A stretch of 64,000 bases of DNA from contig CALUKH010000006.1 in assembly GCA_944321185.1 (NCBI GenBank), positions 19,594 to 83,593 of the forward strand, given 5' to 3'. Of this stretch, positions 32,307 to 42,127 are shown piece after piece. The position numbers were made by a program, and so were the translations under genes. The stretch comes from an uncultured Alistipes sp. (GTDB lineage Bacteria; Bacteroidota; Bacteroidia; Bacteroidales; Rikenellaceae). The notes beneath the pieces were generated by a model. It had not been told where the DNA came from, did no database searches, and saw only the letters and a list, made by a program, of their open reading frames with translations. Numbering within the stretch: position 1 is the stretch's first letter; each line of letters starts with the position of its first letter.

Positions 32307-35300
32307 GAGAAAAGATATCAAGAAGGTGATGGTGATCGGGTCGGGCCCGATCGTGATCGGTCAGGCCGCGGAGTTCGACTACGCGGGCACGCAGGCCTGT
32401 CTGGCCCTCAAGGAGGAGGGATACGAGGTGATTCTGGCCAACTCGAACCCCGCCACGATCATGACCGATACGCACATTGCGGACAAGGTCTACATGGAGC
32501 CGCTGACGCTGGAGTACGTCGCCAAGATCATCCGCTACGAGCGTCCCGACGCTATTGTTCCGGGACTGGGCGGACAGACGGGTCTGAATCTGGCGGTGCA
32601 GCTGGCCAAGAAGGGCATTCTGAAGGAGTGCCAGGTGGAGATCCTGGGTACGTCGTTCGATTCGATCGAGCGGGCCGAGGACCGCGAACTCTTCAAGGAG
32701 CTGTGCCAGTCGCTGGGCGAACCGGTACTCCCGTCGGAGGTGGCCTCGTCGGTGGACGAGGCGGTGGAGATTGCCGCCAAGATCGGCTATCCGGTGGTGC
32801 TGCGTCCGGCCTTCACGCTGGGCGGTACGGGCGGCGGCTTTGCCGACGATGAGGCGCAGCTGCGCGAAATGATGCGCCATGCCCTGTCGCTCTCGCCCGT
32901 ACATCAGGTGCTTGTCGAGAAGAGTATCAAGGGATACAAGGAGATCGAGTTCGAGGTGATGCGCGACCACAACGATACGGCCATCAGCATCTGCTGCATG
33001 GAGAACATCGATCCGGTGGGCATCCATACGGGCGACTCGATCGTCGTGGCCCCGAGCCAGACGCTGACCAACAAGGAGTTCCAGATGCTGCGCGACTCGG
33101 CGCTGAAGATCATCCGTGCGCTGAAGATCGAGGGCGGCTGCAACGTGCAGTTCGCACTGGATCCGCTGTCGTTCAAATACTTCCTCATTGAGGTGAACCC
33201 GCGTGTGTCGCGATCGTCGGCCCTGGCCTCGAAGGCCTCGGGATACCCGATTGCCCGCGTGAGTGCGAAGATCGCCGTGGGGCTGACGCTCGACGAAATC
33301 CGCATCGCCAATACGCCGGCCTCGTTCGAGCCGACGCTGGACTACGTGGTGACGAAGATCGCCCGCTTCCCGTTCGACAAGTTCTCCGATGCCTCGAACA
33401 AGCTCGGCACGCAGATGAAGGCTACGGGCGAGGTGATGTCGATCGGCCGCACGATGGAGGAGTCGCTCCTGAAGGCCGTCCGCTCGCTCGAGACGGGCGT
33501 CTGCCACATCTACCACAAGAAGTTCGATTCGTGGTCGAACGACGACCTGCTCGACTACATCAAGATCGGTACGGACGACCGTCTGTACGCCATCGCACAG
33601 CTGATCCGCGGCGGAGTCGACCTGGCGCTGATCTACGACAAGACGAAGATCGACATGTTCTTCCTCGAGAAGTTCAAGAACATCGTCGAGTTCGAGAAGG
33701 TGATCCGCGCCCATCCGATGGACGTCGAGACGCTGCGCGACGCCAAGCGCATGGGCTTCAGCGACAAGTATATCGGTCAGCTGTGGGGCCTTTCGCAGCA
33801 TGAGATGTACCGTCTTCGCGAGAAGCACGATATCTTCCCCGTCTACAAGATGATCGATACGTGCGCCAGCGAATTCGACTCCTACGTGCCCTACTTCTAC
33901 TCGACCTACGAGCAGGAGAACGAGTCGAAGGTGAGCGACAAGAAGAAGATCATCGTGCTGGGTTCGGGCCCGATCCGCATCGGACAGGGCGTCGAGTTCG
34001 ACTACTCGACGGTGCACGCCATCTGGTCGATCCGCGAGGCGGGCTACGAGGCCATCATCATCAACAACAACCCGGAGACCGTCTCGACCGACTACACGAC
34101 CAGCGACAAACTCTACTTCGAACCGCTGACGGTCGAGGATGTGATGAACGTCATCCACCTGGAGCATCCGGAAGCCATCGTGGTGTCGCTCGGCGGACAG
34201 ACGGCCATCAACCTGGCCGAACCGCTGGCCGAGCTGGGCGTGCCGATCATCGGCACGGACTGCGAGGCGATCCGCAATGCCGAGGATCGCGGCTGCTTCG
34301 AGCGCATCATGGAGGAGCTGGGCATCCCGCAGCCGGAGGCCGAGGCCGTGACGGACATCGAAGCCGGCGTACGGGCGGCGGCACGGATCGGTTATCCGGT
34401 GCTGGTGCGTCCGAGCTACGTGCTGGGCGGCCGCGCCATGCAGATCGTCTCGAACGAGGAGCGGCTGCGCCACTACCTGCAGACGGCCGTGGAGGTGAAC
34501 GTCGACCAACCGGTGCTGGTCGACCGCTACATCCTGGGCAAGGAGCTCGAGGTTGATGCCATCTGCGACGGAAAGGATGTCTTCATCCCGGGCATCATGG
34601 AGCATGTCGAGCATACGGGTATCCACTCGGGCGACTCGATCAGCGTCTATCCGACCTTCAGCGTCAGCCAGCGGGCCAAGGACAAGATCATCGACTACAC
34701 GGTGCGGCTGGGTCTGCGGATCGGCATCGTGGGTCTGTACAACATCCAGTTCATCGTGGCGGGCGACGACGACGTCTATGTCATCGAGGTCAACCCGCGC
34801 TCGTCGCGTACGGTACCGTTCCTCTCGAAGTCGACCGGCGTGCCGATGGCCCACATCGCCACGCAGGTGATCCTGGGCAAGTCGCTGCGCGAGTTGGGTT
34901 ACAGCGAGGTCTACGGCCATGAGAAGGATCGCTGGTATGTGAAGGCTCCGGCCTTCTCGTTCGCGAAGATCCGCGGCATGGATTCCTACCTTTCGCCGGA
35001 GATGAAGTCGACGGGCGAGGCGATCGGCTACGACGACAAGCTGACGCGGGCGCTCTACAAGGCGCTGCAGGCCACGGGCATGCACGTCTCGAACTACGGA
35101 ACGATCTTCGTGACGATCGCCGATCAGGACAAGCCGCAGGCGCTGCCGCTCGTCAGACGCTTCTACGACCTGGGCTTCAACATCGAGGCGACGACCGGCA
35201 CGGCAGAGTTCCTGCGCGAGCACGGCATCCGCACGCGTACGCGCCGCAAGCTGAACGAGGGCAGCACCGAGATCATCGATGCCCTGCGTCAGGGACATAT

Positions 35301-35481
35301 CAGTTACGTCATCAATACGATCGACATCAACCAGCACAACACGCGCCTGGACGGTTATGAGATCCGCCGCACGGCCGTCGAGAACAACGTGACGGTCTTC
35401 ACGGCACTCGAGACGGTGAAGGTGCTGCTGGACGTGCTGGAGGAGATCACGCTGCGGGTCTCGACGATCGATGCAAAATAG
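32299..35481 (+). CDS. carB: Carbamoyl-phosphate synthase large subunit CarB
   Basis: This 1060-residue subunit makes carbamoyl phosphate from bicarbonate, ammonia and two ATP. It has two homologous halves, each with a preATP-grasp and ATP-grasp domain: [19 protein letters not shown] near residue 14 and [18 protein letters not shown] near 551. A C-terminal MGS-like allosteric domain ([20 protein letters not shown]) is the site where nucleotides such as UMP usually regulate. Length matches the family (about 1060-1075). Confidence 0.98.
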   Translation: MPKRKDIKKVMVIGSGPIVIGQAAEFDYAGTQACLALKEEGYEVILANSNPATIMTDTHIADKVYMEPLTLEYVAKIIRYERPDAIVPGLGGQTGLNLAVQLAKKGILKECQVEILGTSFDSIERAEDRELFKELCQSLGEPVLPSEVASSVDEAVEIAAKIGYPVVLRPAFTLGGTGGGFADDEAQLREMMRHALSLSPVHQVLVEKSIKGYKEIEFEVMRDHNDTAISICCMENIDPVGIHTGDSIVVAPSQTLTNKEFQMLRDSALKIIRALKIEGGCNVQFALDPLSFKYFLIEVNPRVSRSSALASKASGYPIARVSAKIAVGLTLDEIRIANTPASFEPTLDYVVTKIARFPFDKFSDASNKLGTQMKATGEVMSIGRTMEESLLKAVRSLETGVCHIYHKKFDSWSNDDLLDYIKIGTDDRLYAIAQLIRGGVDLALIYDKTKIDMFFLEKFKNIVEFEKVIRAHPMDVETLRDAKRMGFSDKYIGQLWGLSQHEMYRLREKHDIFPVYKMIDTCASEFDSYVPYFYSTYEQENESKVSDKKKIIVLGSGPIRIGQGVEFDYSTVHAIWSIREAGYEAIIINNNPETVSTDYTTSDKLYFEPLTVEDVMNVIHLEHPEAIVVSLGGQTAINLAEPLAELGVPIIGTDCEAIRNAEDRGCFERIMEELGIPQPEAEAVTDIEAGVRAAARIGYPVLVRPSYVLGGRAMQIVSNEERLRHYLQTAVEVNVDQPVLVDRYILGKELEVDAICDGKDVFIPGIMEHVEHTGIHSGDSISVYPTFSVSQRAKDKIIDYTVRLGLRIGIVGLYNIQFIVAGDDDVYVIEVNPRSSRTVPFLSKSTGVPMAHIATQVILGKSLRELGYSEVYGHEKDRWYVKAPAFSFAKIRGMDSYLSPEMKSTGEAIGYDDKLTRALYKALQATGMHVSNYGTIFVTIADQDKPQALPLVRRFYDLGFNIEATTGTAEFLREHGIRTRTRRKLNEGSTEIIDALRQGHISYVINTIDINQHNTRLDGYEIRRTAVENNVTVFTALETVKVLLDVLEEITLRVSTIDAK

Positions 35482-35496
35482 CGGGACCTGGAAGCG

Positions 35497-36237
35497 ATGT
35501 ACAAGAAGGGAATCTATCGCATCGAGGCGAACGAACGGCTGACGGAGACGGTCTGGCGCATGACGCTGACGGGCGACACGCAGTGGATCACGGCTCCCGG
35601 ACAGTTCGTCAACATCGCCCTCGAAGGCAAATACCTGCGTCGTCCGATCTCGGTGTGCGACTGGGACGAGGAACGGATCGTGCTGATCTACAAGGTAGTC
35701 GGCGAGGGTACGGCGCAGATGAGCCGCATGAAGGCCGGTGAGGAGCTCGACCTGCTGACGGGGCTCGGAAACGGCTTCTCGACGCGCAACGACGCCCGCC
35801 GGCCGCTGCTGGTGGGTGGCGGCGTGGGGGTGCCTCCCCTCTACGGACTGGCGCGGCAGCTGCTCGCGGCGGGCAAACCCGTCGAGGTGGTGCTGGGCTT
35901 CAACACCGAAAAGGAGATCTTCTATGAGGAGGAGTTTCGGCAGCTGGGCTGCGGTGTCACGGTGGCGACGGCCGACGGTTCGCGCGGCGTCAAGGGCTTC
36001 GTGACGACGGCCATCGCCGAGACCGGACTGAAATTCGACTATTTCTACGCCTGCGGACCGCTGCCGATGCTCCATGCGCTCTACAACGCCGTGGAGCAGG
36101 ACGGTCAGCTGTCGTTCGAGGAGCGCATGGGGTGCGGATTCGGCGCCTGCATGGGCTGCTCGTGCAAAACCAAGTACGGCAACAAGCGCATCTGCAAGGA
36201 GGGCCCCGTACTGGAGAAAGGAGAGATCATATGGTAG
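35497..36237 (+). CDS. pyrK: Dihydroorotate dehydrogenase electron-transfer subunit PyrK
   Basis: This 246-residue flavin/iron-sulphur subunit passes electrons from dihydroorotate oxidation to NAD. The FAD site is LRRPISVCDW, the NAD-binding loop is VGGGVGVPPLYGLARQL, and the 2Fe-2S ligands are in MGCGFGACMGCSCKT and RICKEGPVL. It is typical of the PyrDB/PyrK complex of anaerobes. It overlaps pyrD by 7 nt. Confidence 0.97.
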   Translation: MYKKGIYRIEANERLTETVWRMTLTGDTQWITAPGQFVNIALEGKYLRRPISVCDWDEERIVLIYKVVGEGTAQMSRMKAGEELDLLTGLGNGFSTRNDARRPLLVGGGVGVPPLYGLARQLLAAGKPVEVVLGFNTEKEIFYEEEFRQLGCGVTVATADGSRGVKGFVTTAIAETGLKFDYFYACGPLPMLHALYNAVEQDGQLSFEERMGCGFGACMGCSCKTKYGNKRICKEGPVLEKGEIIW

Positions 36238-37178
36238 AGAAACAGATCGCACAGAGCGAAACCACGCCGGGAATCGATACTTCTGTCGAGTTGTGCGGCC
36301 TGCGGCTGGACAATCCGGTCGTACCGGCCAGCGGCACGTTCGGCTACGGCAACGAATTCAAGGATTTCTACGACATCAACATCCTCGGGTCGTTCTCGTT
36401 CAAGGGGACGACGCGCGAGCCGCGCTTCGGCAACCCCACGCCCCGCATCGCCGAGTGTACGGCGGGCATGATCAACGCCGTGGGGCTTCAGAACCCGGGC
36501 ATCGATGCCGTGATCCGTCAGGAGTTGCCGCGTCTGCGGAGCTTCTTCCGCAAGCCGGTGATCGCCAACATCTCGGGCTTCTCGGTCGAGGAGTATGCCT
36601 ACTGCTGCGAGCGGATCGACAAGCAGGAGCAGGTTGGAATCATCGAGGTGAATGTCTCGTGCCCGAACGTGCGCCACGGCGGCATGTCGTTCGGTACGAG
36701 CCCCGAGGCGGCTGCCGAGGTGACGCGTGCCGTGAAGGCCGTGACCACCAAACCGGTCTTCATCAAACTCTCGCCCAACGTCACGGACATCGTCGCCATC
36801 GCCCGGGCCTGTGAGGAGGCGGGTGCCGACGGCATCTCGCTGATCAACACGGTGCTGGGCATGCGTATCGACGTGGCGCGCCGGCGTGCGGTGATCGCCA
36901 ATACGATGGGCGGATTTTCGGGCCCGGCGATCTTCCCGCTGGCCGTGCGGATGGTCTACCAGGTGGCCCGCGCCTGCCGGATTCCGGTCATGGGTTGCGG
37001 CGGCGTGCAGTCGGCGCGCGACGTGATCGAGATGATGATGGCCGGCGCCACGGCCGTGCAGGTCGGCGCCGCCAACCTGGTGAATCCCTACGCCTCGAAG
37101 GAGATTGTCGAGGCCCTGCCCGGCGAGATGCGCCGCCTGGGTATCGAACGTTTGTCGGATATTATCGGAATAGCTTGA
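36231..37178 (+). CDS. pyrD: Dihydroorotate dehydrogenase catalytic subunit, class 1B (PyrD)
   Basis: This 315-residue FMN enzyme oxidises dihydroorotate to orotate and works with PyrK. The ATG at 36231 overlaps the pyrK stop. Family motifs are [13 protein letters not shown], the catalytic cysteine in [16 protein letters not shown], and the FMN-phosphate loop [12 protein letters not shown] class 1B enzyme uses NAD, consistent with an anaerobic gut lifestyle. Confidence 0.98.
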   Translation: MVEKQIAQSETTPGIDTSVELCGLRLDNPVVPASGTFGYGNEFKDFYDINILGSFSFKGTTREPRFGNPTPRIAECTAGMINAVGLQNPGIDAVIRQELPRLRSFFRKPVIANISGFSVEEYAYCCERIDKQEQVGIIEVNVSCPNVRHGGMSFGTSPEAAAEVTRAVKAVTTKPVFIKLSPNVTDIVAIARACEEAGADGISLINTVLGMRIDVARRRAVIANTMGGFSGPAIFPLAVRMVYQVARACRIPVMGCGGVQSARDVIEMMMAGATAVQVGAANLVNPYASKEIVEALPGEMRRLGIERLSDIIGIA

Positions 37179-37186
37179 AAAACAAT

Positions 37187-37891
37187 ATGGAACGAGACGT
37201 AATCATCGCCTGCGACTTCAAGTCCGCAGAAGACACCTTTCGCTTCCTCGACCTCTTCCGGGACGAGGCGCGCAAACCCTTTCTGAAGATCGGCATGGAG
37301 CTCTTCTACGCCGAGGGCCCGTCGATCGTACGGGAGATCAAGCGCCGCGGGCACAAGATCTTCCTCGATCTGAAGCTTCACGACATCCCCAACACGGTGA
37401 AGAAGGCGATGGCGGTGCTGTCGCGACTGGATGTGGACATGTGCAACGTCCATGCCGCCGGTACGATCGAGATGATGCGTGCGGCCCGCGAGGGGCTGAC
37501 GCGCGAGGACGGCACGCGTCCGCTGCTGATCGCCGTGACGCAGCTCACTTCGACCAGCGAGGAGCGCATGCAGCGCGAACTGTTGATCGGCGCCTCGATC
37601 AACGACACGATCGTCCACTATGCACGCAACACGCGCGAGGCGGGTCTGGACGGTGTGGTCTGCTCGCCGCTCGAGGCGGGAATGGTCCACGAGGCGTGCG
37701 GCCGTGATTTCCTGACCGTTACGCCGGGCGTTCGCTTCGCCGACGGTGACGTGGCCGACCAGGTGCGCGTGACGACCCCGGCCCGGGCCCGCGAAATCGG
37801 CTCGGACTTCATCGTCGTCGGACGCCCGATCACGGCGGCGCCGGATCCCGTGGCGGCCTACCATCGCTGCGTGGCCGAATTCGTGGGTTGA
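37187..37891 (+). CDS. pyrF: Orotidine-5'-phosphate decarboxylase PyrF
   Basis: This 234-residue TIM-barrel enzyme converts OMP to UMP, the last step. The start is the ATG at 37187, giving [13 protein letters not shown]. The catalytic Lys-Asp array is [13 protein letters not shown], and the phosphate-binding loop is FIVVGRPIT. Length fits the type 1 family. It lies 8 nt after pyrD. Confidence 0.97.
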   Translation: MERDVIIACDFKSAEDTFRFLDLFRDEARKPFLKIGMELFYAEGPSIVREIKRRGHKIFLDLKLHDIPNTVKKAMAVLSRLDVDMCNVHAAGTIEMMRAAREGLTREDGTRPLLIAVTQLTSTSEERMQRELLIGASINDTIVHYARNTREAGLDGVVCSPLEAGMVHEACGRDFLTVTPGVRFADGDVADQVRVTTPARAREIGSDFIVVGRPITAAPDPVAAYHRCVAEFVG

Positions 37892-37960
37892 CGGTGGCGG
37901 CGAAGTCCGTTGCGGCGGGCTTTTTGATGCGTGACCGTGTATGAAAAAAGACGAAAAAAC

Positions 37961-38218
37961 ATGAAACCCGTAAAATTGTTCTATCTGAAGACGTGCCCCT
38001 TCTGCAAGAAGGCGTTGCGTTACATCGAAGAGGCCAAGAAGGCCCATCCGGAGCTGGCACCCGTTGAGATCGAGATGATCGAGGAGTCGGAGGAGCCCGA
38101 CGTGGCCGATCAGTATGATTACTACTACGTGCCGACCTTCTACGTCGACGGCGTGAAGGTTCACGAAGGGGGCATCTATCCCGACGAGGTGGAGAAGATC
38201 CTGCGTCAGGCCCTCTAA
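37961..38218 (+). CDS. Small thioredoxin/glutaredoxin-like protein inside the pyr operon
   Basis: This 85-residue protein has the redox motif C-P-F-C in LFYLKTCPFCKKAL and the cis-proline motif YYVPTFYVDG, so it is a single compact thioredoxin fold. The start at 37961 follows a 69-nt gap after pyrF, and pyrE follows 115 nt later. It is cytoplasmic, with no signal. Nothing in UMP synthesis needs such a protein. A role in reducing the PyrK iron-sulphur or PyrD flavin partners, or in redox control, is possible but only inferred from position. Confidence 0.88.
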   Translation: MKPVKLFYLKTCPFCKKALRYIEEAKKAHPELAPVEIEMIEESEEPDVADQYDYYYVPTFYVDGVKVHEGGIYPDEVEKILRQAL

Positions 38219-38234
38219 TAGGGGCGGCCGGTCG

Positions 38235-38272
38235 GCGGATGTCAAACGGGGCCGGGTGCGGATGTCAAACGG
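38235..38272 (+). repeat. 15-bp direct repeat (period 23) between the Trx-like gene and pyrE
   Basis: GCGGATGTCAAACGG occurs at 38235-38249 and again at 38258-38272. The 8-nt filler after the first copy (GGCCGGGT) resembles the sequence after the second (CTCCGGGC), so this looks like a two-unit tandem duplication. Confidence 0.8.
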
Positions 38273-38333
38273 CTCCGGGCGTGCGGCCGGGCAAGCATGA
38301 GAACAAACAGAAAAAGAGCAGCATAAAAAAATT

Positions 38334-38966
38334 ATGGAAAAAGCTATTGCAAAGGATTTGCTGTCGATCGGTGCGGTCTTCCTGCGCCCCGAACAGCCGT
38401 TTACGTGGGCCAGCGGTATCAAGAGCCCGATCTATTGCGACAACCGTCTGACGCTGACGGCTCCCGAGGTGCGCAAGCACGTCGAGGCGGGGCTGGCGGA
38501 GATCGTCCGCACGAAATACCCCGAGGCCGAGGTGCTGATGGGGACCTCGACGGCCGGCATCGCCCATGCCGCCATCACGGCGACGATCCTCGATCTGCCG
38601 ATGGGCTACGTCCGCTCGGGATCGAAGGATCACGGCCGCGGCAACCAGATCGAAGGCCGTCTGGAGAAGGGCCAGAAGGTTGTCGTCATCGAGGATCTGA
38701 TCTCGACGGCCGGATCGTGCATCGAGGTGGTCAATGCCCTGCGTGAGGCCGGAGCCGAGGTGCTGGGCGTGGCGTCGATCTTCACCTACGGGATGAAGAA
38801 GGGGCTGGACCGCCTGCGCGAGGCCAACGTCGTGAACTACAGCCTCTCGAATCTCGACGCACTGGTCGAGGTGGCCGCCGAGGAGGGATACATCAAGCCC
38901 GAGGACAAGGAGCGTCTGCTGAAGTTCCGCGACAATCCGTCGGACGAATCGTGGATGAAACACTAA
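38334..38966 (+). CDS. pyrE: Orotate phosphoribosyltransferase PyrE
   Basis: This 210-residue enzyme joins orotate and PRPP to make OMP. The PRPP-binding loop is [13 protein letters not shown], and the flexible catalytic loop is around [29 protein letters not shown] is the N-terminal substrate region. It is followed 13 nt later by pyrB. Confidence 0.97.
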   Translation: MEKAIAKDLLSIGAVFLRPEQPFTWASGIKSPIYCDNRLTLTAPEVRKHVEAGLAEIVRTKYPEAEVLMGTSTAGIAHAAITATILDLPMGYVRSGSKDHGRGNQIEGRLEKGQKVVVIEDLISTAGSCIEVVNALREAGAEVLGVASIFTYGMKKGLDRLREANVVNYSLSNLDALVEVAAEEGYIKPEDKERLLKFRDNPSDESWMKH

Positions 38967-38979
38967 ATCGCACATAACC

Positions 38980-40065
38980 ATGCGACATCTGATCGATCCT
39001 ACCGATCTGACGGTCCAGGAGACCGAACAGATCGTGGCCCTGGCCGAAGACATCATCGCCAACCGGGCCAAGTACAGCGAAGCCTGCAAGGGAAAGAAAC
39101 TGGCTACGCTCTTCTACGAACCCTCGACGCGTACGCGGTTGAGCTTCACCTCGGCGATGCTCGAACTGGGCGGCCAGGTCATCGGCTTCTCGGACGCCAA
39201 CTCGTCATCGGTATCGAAGGGTGAAACGGTGGCCGACACGGTTCGCGTGATCCGCTGCTTCGCCGACATCATCGCCATGCGCCACTTCAAGGAGGGGGCG
39301 CCGCTCGTGGCGTCGCAGTACGCCGGAATTCCGGTCATCAACGCCGGCGACGGCAGCCACTCGCATCCGACGCAGACCCTGACCGACCTGTTGACGATCA
39401 AGCGCGAAAAGGGACGTTTCGACCACATGACGATCGGCTTCTGCGGCGACCTGAAGTTCGGACGTACGGTTCACTCGCTCATCAAGGCGCTGTCGCGCTA
39501 CGAGGGGATCAACGTCATCCTGATCTCGCCCGAGGAGCTGCGTCTGCCCGACTACATGCTGCAGGAGATGCAGGCCAACTCGCGCATTACGTTCCGCGAG
39601 GTGCGCACGATGGAGGAGGTGATGCCCGAGCTGGACATCCTCTACATGACGCGCGTGCAGAAGGAGCGCTTCCTCGACGAGGAGGAGTTCGACCGCGTGA
39701 AGAACAGCTTCGTGCTCAACCCCGAGAAGCTGCGCACGGCCCGCAAGGATATGATCATCCTCCATCCGCTGCCGCGTGTGAACGAGATCACGCGTGCGGT
39801 GGACAACGATCCGCGGGCCGCCTATTTCCGCCAGGTGGAGAACGGCAAGTTCGTACGTATGGCGTTGATTCTGACGCTGCTGCGCTGGGCCGACGAGAAC
39901 AAGCCCTTTGCCCATACGCCGGTCTTCAACGAGGAGTACATCGTCAACGAACTGGTCTGCCCGAACCGTCGCTGCATCTCGGCCACAGAGGATGTCGATC
40001 AGTTGTTCCGGCGGATGCCCGACGGCACGTGCCGCTGCGCCTATTGCGAGGCCAAGGCCCGTTAG
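38980..40065 (+). CDS. pyrB: Aspartate carbamoyltransferase catalytic chain PyrB with fused PyrI-like zinc ribbon
   Basis: This 361-residue enzyme condenses carbamoyl phosphate and aspartate. The catalytic part shows [11 protein letters not shown], the SVSKGET loop, [14 protein letters not shown] and [11 protein letters not shown]. It is about 50 residues longer than E. coli PyrB. The extension (about 323-361) begins VCPNRRCIS and has C327-x4-C332 and C353-x2-C356. This resembles the zinc domain at the end of the regulatory chain PyrI, which contacts catalytic chains. The PyrI nucleotide-binding domain is absent and no pyrI gene is nearby. Last gene of the operon. Confidence 0.95.
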   Translation: MRHLIDPTDLTVQETEQIVALAEDIIANRAKYSEACKGKKLATLFYEPSTRTRLSFTSAMLELGGQVIGFSDANSSSVSKGETVADTVRVIRCFADIIAMRHFKEGAPLVASQYAGIPVINAGDGSHSHPTQTLTDLLTIKREKGRFDHMTIGFCGDLKFGRTVHSLIKALSRYEGINVILISPEELRLPDYMLQEMQANSRITFREVRTMEEVMPELDILYMTRVQKERFLDEEEFDRVKNSFVLNPEKLRTARKDMIILHPLPRVNEITRAVDNDPRAAYFRQVENGKFVRMALILTLLRWADENKPFAHTPVFNEEYIVNELVCPNRRCISATEDVDQLFRRMPDGTCRCAYCEAKAR

Positions 40066-40097
40066 GACGGCGTGGGGGCCCCGGGAGATTGCCCGCA

Positions 40098-40188
40098 GAG
40101 GTTGGCTGGAAGGTTGCCGGAGGGTTGGCTGGAAGGTCGTCGGAAGGTTGGCTGGAAGGTCGTCGGAAGGTTGGCCGGGAGGTCGTCG
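40098..40188 (+). repeat. Tandem repeat, four units of 22-23 bp, after pyrB
   Basis: Units begin GAAGGTTGGCTGGAAGG and end TCGTCG, at 40098, 40120, 40143 and 40166. The middle two differ at one base, the first and last at a few. A partial fifth unit starts at 40189. The repeats lie in the spacer between pyrB and the pur promoter. Confidence 0.88.
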
Positions 40189-40251
40189 GAAGAGCCTGAC
40201 GCCAGGGTCGGACGATTGTCGATAAAATGTCGATAGAATCTCCCCGGGAAT

Positions 40252-40282
40252 TTTGAAAGTCGGTCGAAAAACGTTACTTTTG
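40252..40282 (+). promoter_or_regulatory. purE: Promoter of the pur operon
   Basis: TTTG (40252-40255), a 19-nt spacer and TACTTTTG (40275-40282) match the Bacteroidota consensus. The start site should be near 40288, leaving a leader of about 275 nt before purE. Confidence 0.88.
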
Positions 40283-40318
40283 TAACGCTATTTTAACAAC
40301 ATAGTTAGGTTAAACTCG

Positions 40319-40489
40319 ATGATTCAAGACTGCATCGCAAACAGCCTGCGGCGAAACGACTTGTTCGACCGTCGGGAGCGAGAGAAGCAGCAGGTTCAGG
40401 CCGCTGCGTTCTATTCGCAGGTGTATGTGCAGATGCAGAGTGCGCAATCCCGGGGACGGCAGCTGGTCGCGTGCAGTCTCCTCGGATAA
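40319..40489 (+). CDS. Putative 56-codon leader ORF of the pur operon
   Basis: An ATG about 30 nt after the predicted transcription start opens a 56-codon frame (MIQDCIANSLRRNDLFDRRE... ending LVACSLLG). Its TAA stop is 5 nt before the terminator-like hairpin upstream of purE. It is Arg- and Gln-rich, with a purine-rich mRNA tract (GGGAGCGAGAGAAGCAGCAG), and matches no family I know. Its placement resembles the leader peptide of the pyr operon in this window. Translation is inferred only. Confidence 0.45.
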   Translation: MIQDCIANSLRRNDLFDRREREKQQVQAAAFYSQVYVQMQSAQSRGRQLVACSLLG

Positions 40490-40494
40490 ATCCG

Positions 40495-40536
40495 GACCGC
40501 CATGACAGGCAATGTCGTGGCGGTCTGCTTTTGATT
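40495..40536 (+). terminator. Hairpin (possible attenuator) in the pur leader
   Basis: GACCGCCATGACA (40495-40507) pairs with TGTCGTGGCGGTC (40513-40525), 13 bp with one G-U pair and a GGCAA loop. The following TGCTTTTGATT is only modestly T-rich, so termination would be partial. It ends 30 nt before the purE ATG. Confidence 0.6.
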
Positions 40537-40565
40537 CGGACCAAATTTGTAATTCGATAAAGACA

Positions 40566-41036
40566 ATGAAAGTAGGCGTTATCATGGGTTCCGTGAGCGA
40601 TTACGAGGTGATGGCCGATGCCGTCCGCATGCTCGAATCGTTCGGCGTGGAGTTCGAAAAACGGGTCGTCAGTGCCCACCGTACCCCCGATCTGCTGTGC
40701 GAATATGCCAAAACGGCCAAGTCGCGCGGACTGGGTGTCATCATCGCCGGAGCCGGCGGTGCGGCTCATCTGCCGGGTATGGTCGCCGCCATGACCACGC
40801 TGCCCGTGGTGGGCGTACCGGTCAAGTCGCGTGCGCTGAACGGACTGGATTCGCTGCTGTCGATCGTGCAGATGCCGGCGGGTGTTCCCGTGGCCACGAC
40901 GGCCATCAACGGCGCCAAGAATGCTGCGCTGATCGCCGTGTCGATCCTGGCGTTGCAGGACGAGGCGCTGGCCGCCAAACTCGAGGCCTTCCGCGCCAAA
41001 CAGACCGCCGACGTACTGAAAGCCGAACTCGACTGA
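40566..41036 (+). CDS. purE: N5-carboxyaminoimidazole ribonucleotide mutase PurE
   Basis: This 156-residue class I PurE converts N5-CAIR to CAIR. Its motifs are [19 protein letters not shown] with the catalytic histidine, and [15 protein letters not shown] chose the ATG at 40566 (MKVGVIMG). An in-frame ATG at 40512 lies inside the leader hairpin and is less likely. The stop overlaps the purK start in TGATG. Confidence 0.96.
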   Translation: MKVGVIMGSVSDYEVMADAVRMLESFGVEFEKRVVSAHRTPDLLCEYAKTAKSRGLGVIIAGAGGAAHLPGMVAAMTTLPVVGVPVKSRALNGLDSLLSIVQMPAGVPVATTAINGAKNAALIAVSILALQDEALAAKLEAFRAKQTADVLKAELD

Positions 41037-42127
41037 TGAAGACCATCGGAATTATCGGAGGCGGCCAGCTGGGGCTGATGATCGCCGAACAGGCTCACGT
41101 GCTGGGCGTGCGGGCCGTGGCGCTCGATCCGGCGCCGGATGCTCCGGCCTTCCGGGTCTGCGACGACCACATCGTGGCGGCCTATAACGATGCCGCAGCG
41201 CTCGAACGACTGTGCCGCATGAGCGACGCCGTGACCTATGAGTTCGAAAACGTGCCGGGGGATATCCTTATCCCGCTGAGCGAGAAATACAACATCCCGC
41301 AGGGCTACAAGCCGCTCTATGATTCGCAGGACCGTGTGCGCGAGAAGAGCAATGCCCGCGACCACGGACTGCATACGCCGGGCTTCGTGGCCGTGGATGA
41401 CGAAGCGTCGTTGCGGGCCGCGGTGGCCGAGTTGGGGCTTCCGGCCGTGCTGAAGACCCGCACGCTGGGGTATGACGGGCACGGTCAGATGGTGCTCCGC
41501 AGCGAGGCCGACATCGAACGGGCGCTGCCGCTGCTGACGGTGCCCTGCATTCTGGAGGAGTTCATCGCCTTCGATTCGGAGGCCAGCATCGTCATGGTGG
41601 CCGACCGCAACCGTGTGGTGAGCTTCCCCGTGGGGCGGAACATCCACCGCGACGGGATTCTCGATCTGTCGATCGTCCCGGCGGCGGCCGATCCGGAGGT
41701 GCTTGCCCGCATGAAGGCGCAGAGCGAACGTTTCATGCGCGCGTGCGGCTACGAGGGAATTCTGGCCATCGAGTACTTCATTCGCGGAGGAGAGATCTTC
41801 TTCAACGAGATGGCGCCGCGTCCCCACAACTCGGGCCATTATACGATCGAGGGGTGTACGACCAATCAGTTCCGTGAACTGGTCCGCTACCTGGTGGGCG
41901 AGCCGTTGCAGGAGCCGCAGCTGGTGGCTCCGACCGTGATGAAGAACATCCTGGGGCAGGATCTCGACGCGGCCCGCGAGGTGGAGCGGGAGCATCGTCC
42001 GAATGTCTACGTTCACATCTACGGCAAGACCGAAAGCCGTCCGAAACGCAAGATGGGCCACATTACTTTTGTCGGCATGACGGCTGAGGCATACGAAAAG
42101 GAGTGGGCCGACCGTTTCGTGAAGTGA
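41036..42127 (+). CDS. purK: N5-carboxyaminoimidazole ribonucleotide synthase PurK
   Basis: This 363-residue ATP-grasp enzyme carboxylates AIR to N5-CAIR for PurE. The N-terminus is [29 protein letters not shown] and the metal-binding [16 protein letters not shown] are typical. The start is the ATG overlapping the purE stop by one base. A repeat-filled gap of 315 nt separates it from purL. Confidence 0.97.
   Translation: MKTIGIIGGGQLGLMIAEQAHVLGVRAVALDPAPDAPAFRVCDDHIVAAYNDAAALERLCRMSDAVTYEFENVPGDILIPLSEKYNIPQGYKPLYDSQDRVREKSNARDHGLHTPGFVAVDDEASLRAAVAELGLPAVLKTRTLGYDGHGQMVLRSEADIERALPLLTVPCILEEFIAFDSEASIVMVADRNRVVSFPVGRNIHRDGILDLSIVPAAADPEVLARMKAQSERFMRACGYEGILAIEYFIRGGEIFFNEMAPRPHNSGHYTIEGCTTNQFRELVRYLVGEPLQEPQLVAPTVMKNILGQDLDAAREVEREHRPNVYVHIYGKTESRPKRKMGHITFVGMTAEAYEKEWADRFVK

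Noticed and set aside
32281-36252. A 1323-codon open frame antisense to carA, carB and pyrK, and similar antisense frames over purL, purC-purM and the cusA gene
   Set aside because: GC-rich coding DNA with strong third-position bias leaves the opposite strand open. The products are Arg/His/Asp-rich, lack any family motif, and lie entirely over well-supported genes.
40098-40188. CRISPR array after pyrB
   Set aside because: The units are directly tandem with no spacers, so it is an ordinary tandem repeat.
40290-40565. A purine or ZTP riboswitch in the purE leader
   Set aside because: I could not find the conserved three-way-junction core of purine riboswitches or the conserved ZTP motif. A leader ORF with a hairpin explains the visible structure better.
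40512-40565. An 18-residue N-terminal extension of PurE from an upstream in-frame ATG
   Set aside because: That ATG lies inside the leader hairpin stem and the added residues are not part of the PurE family. The start at 40566 gives the standard N-terminus.
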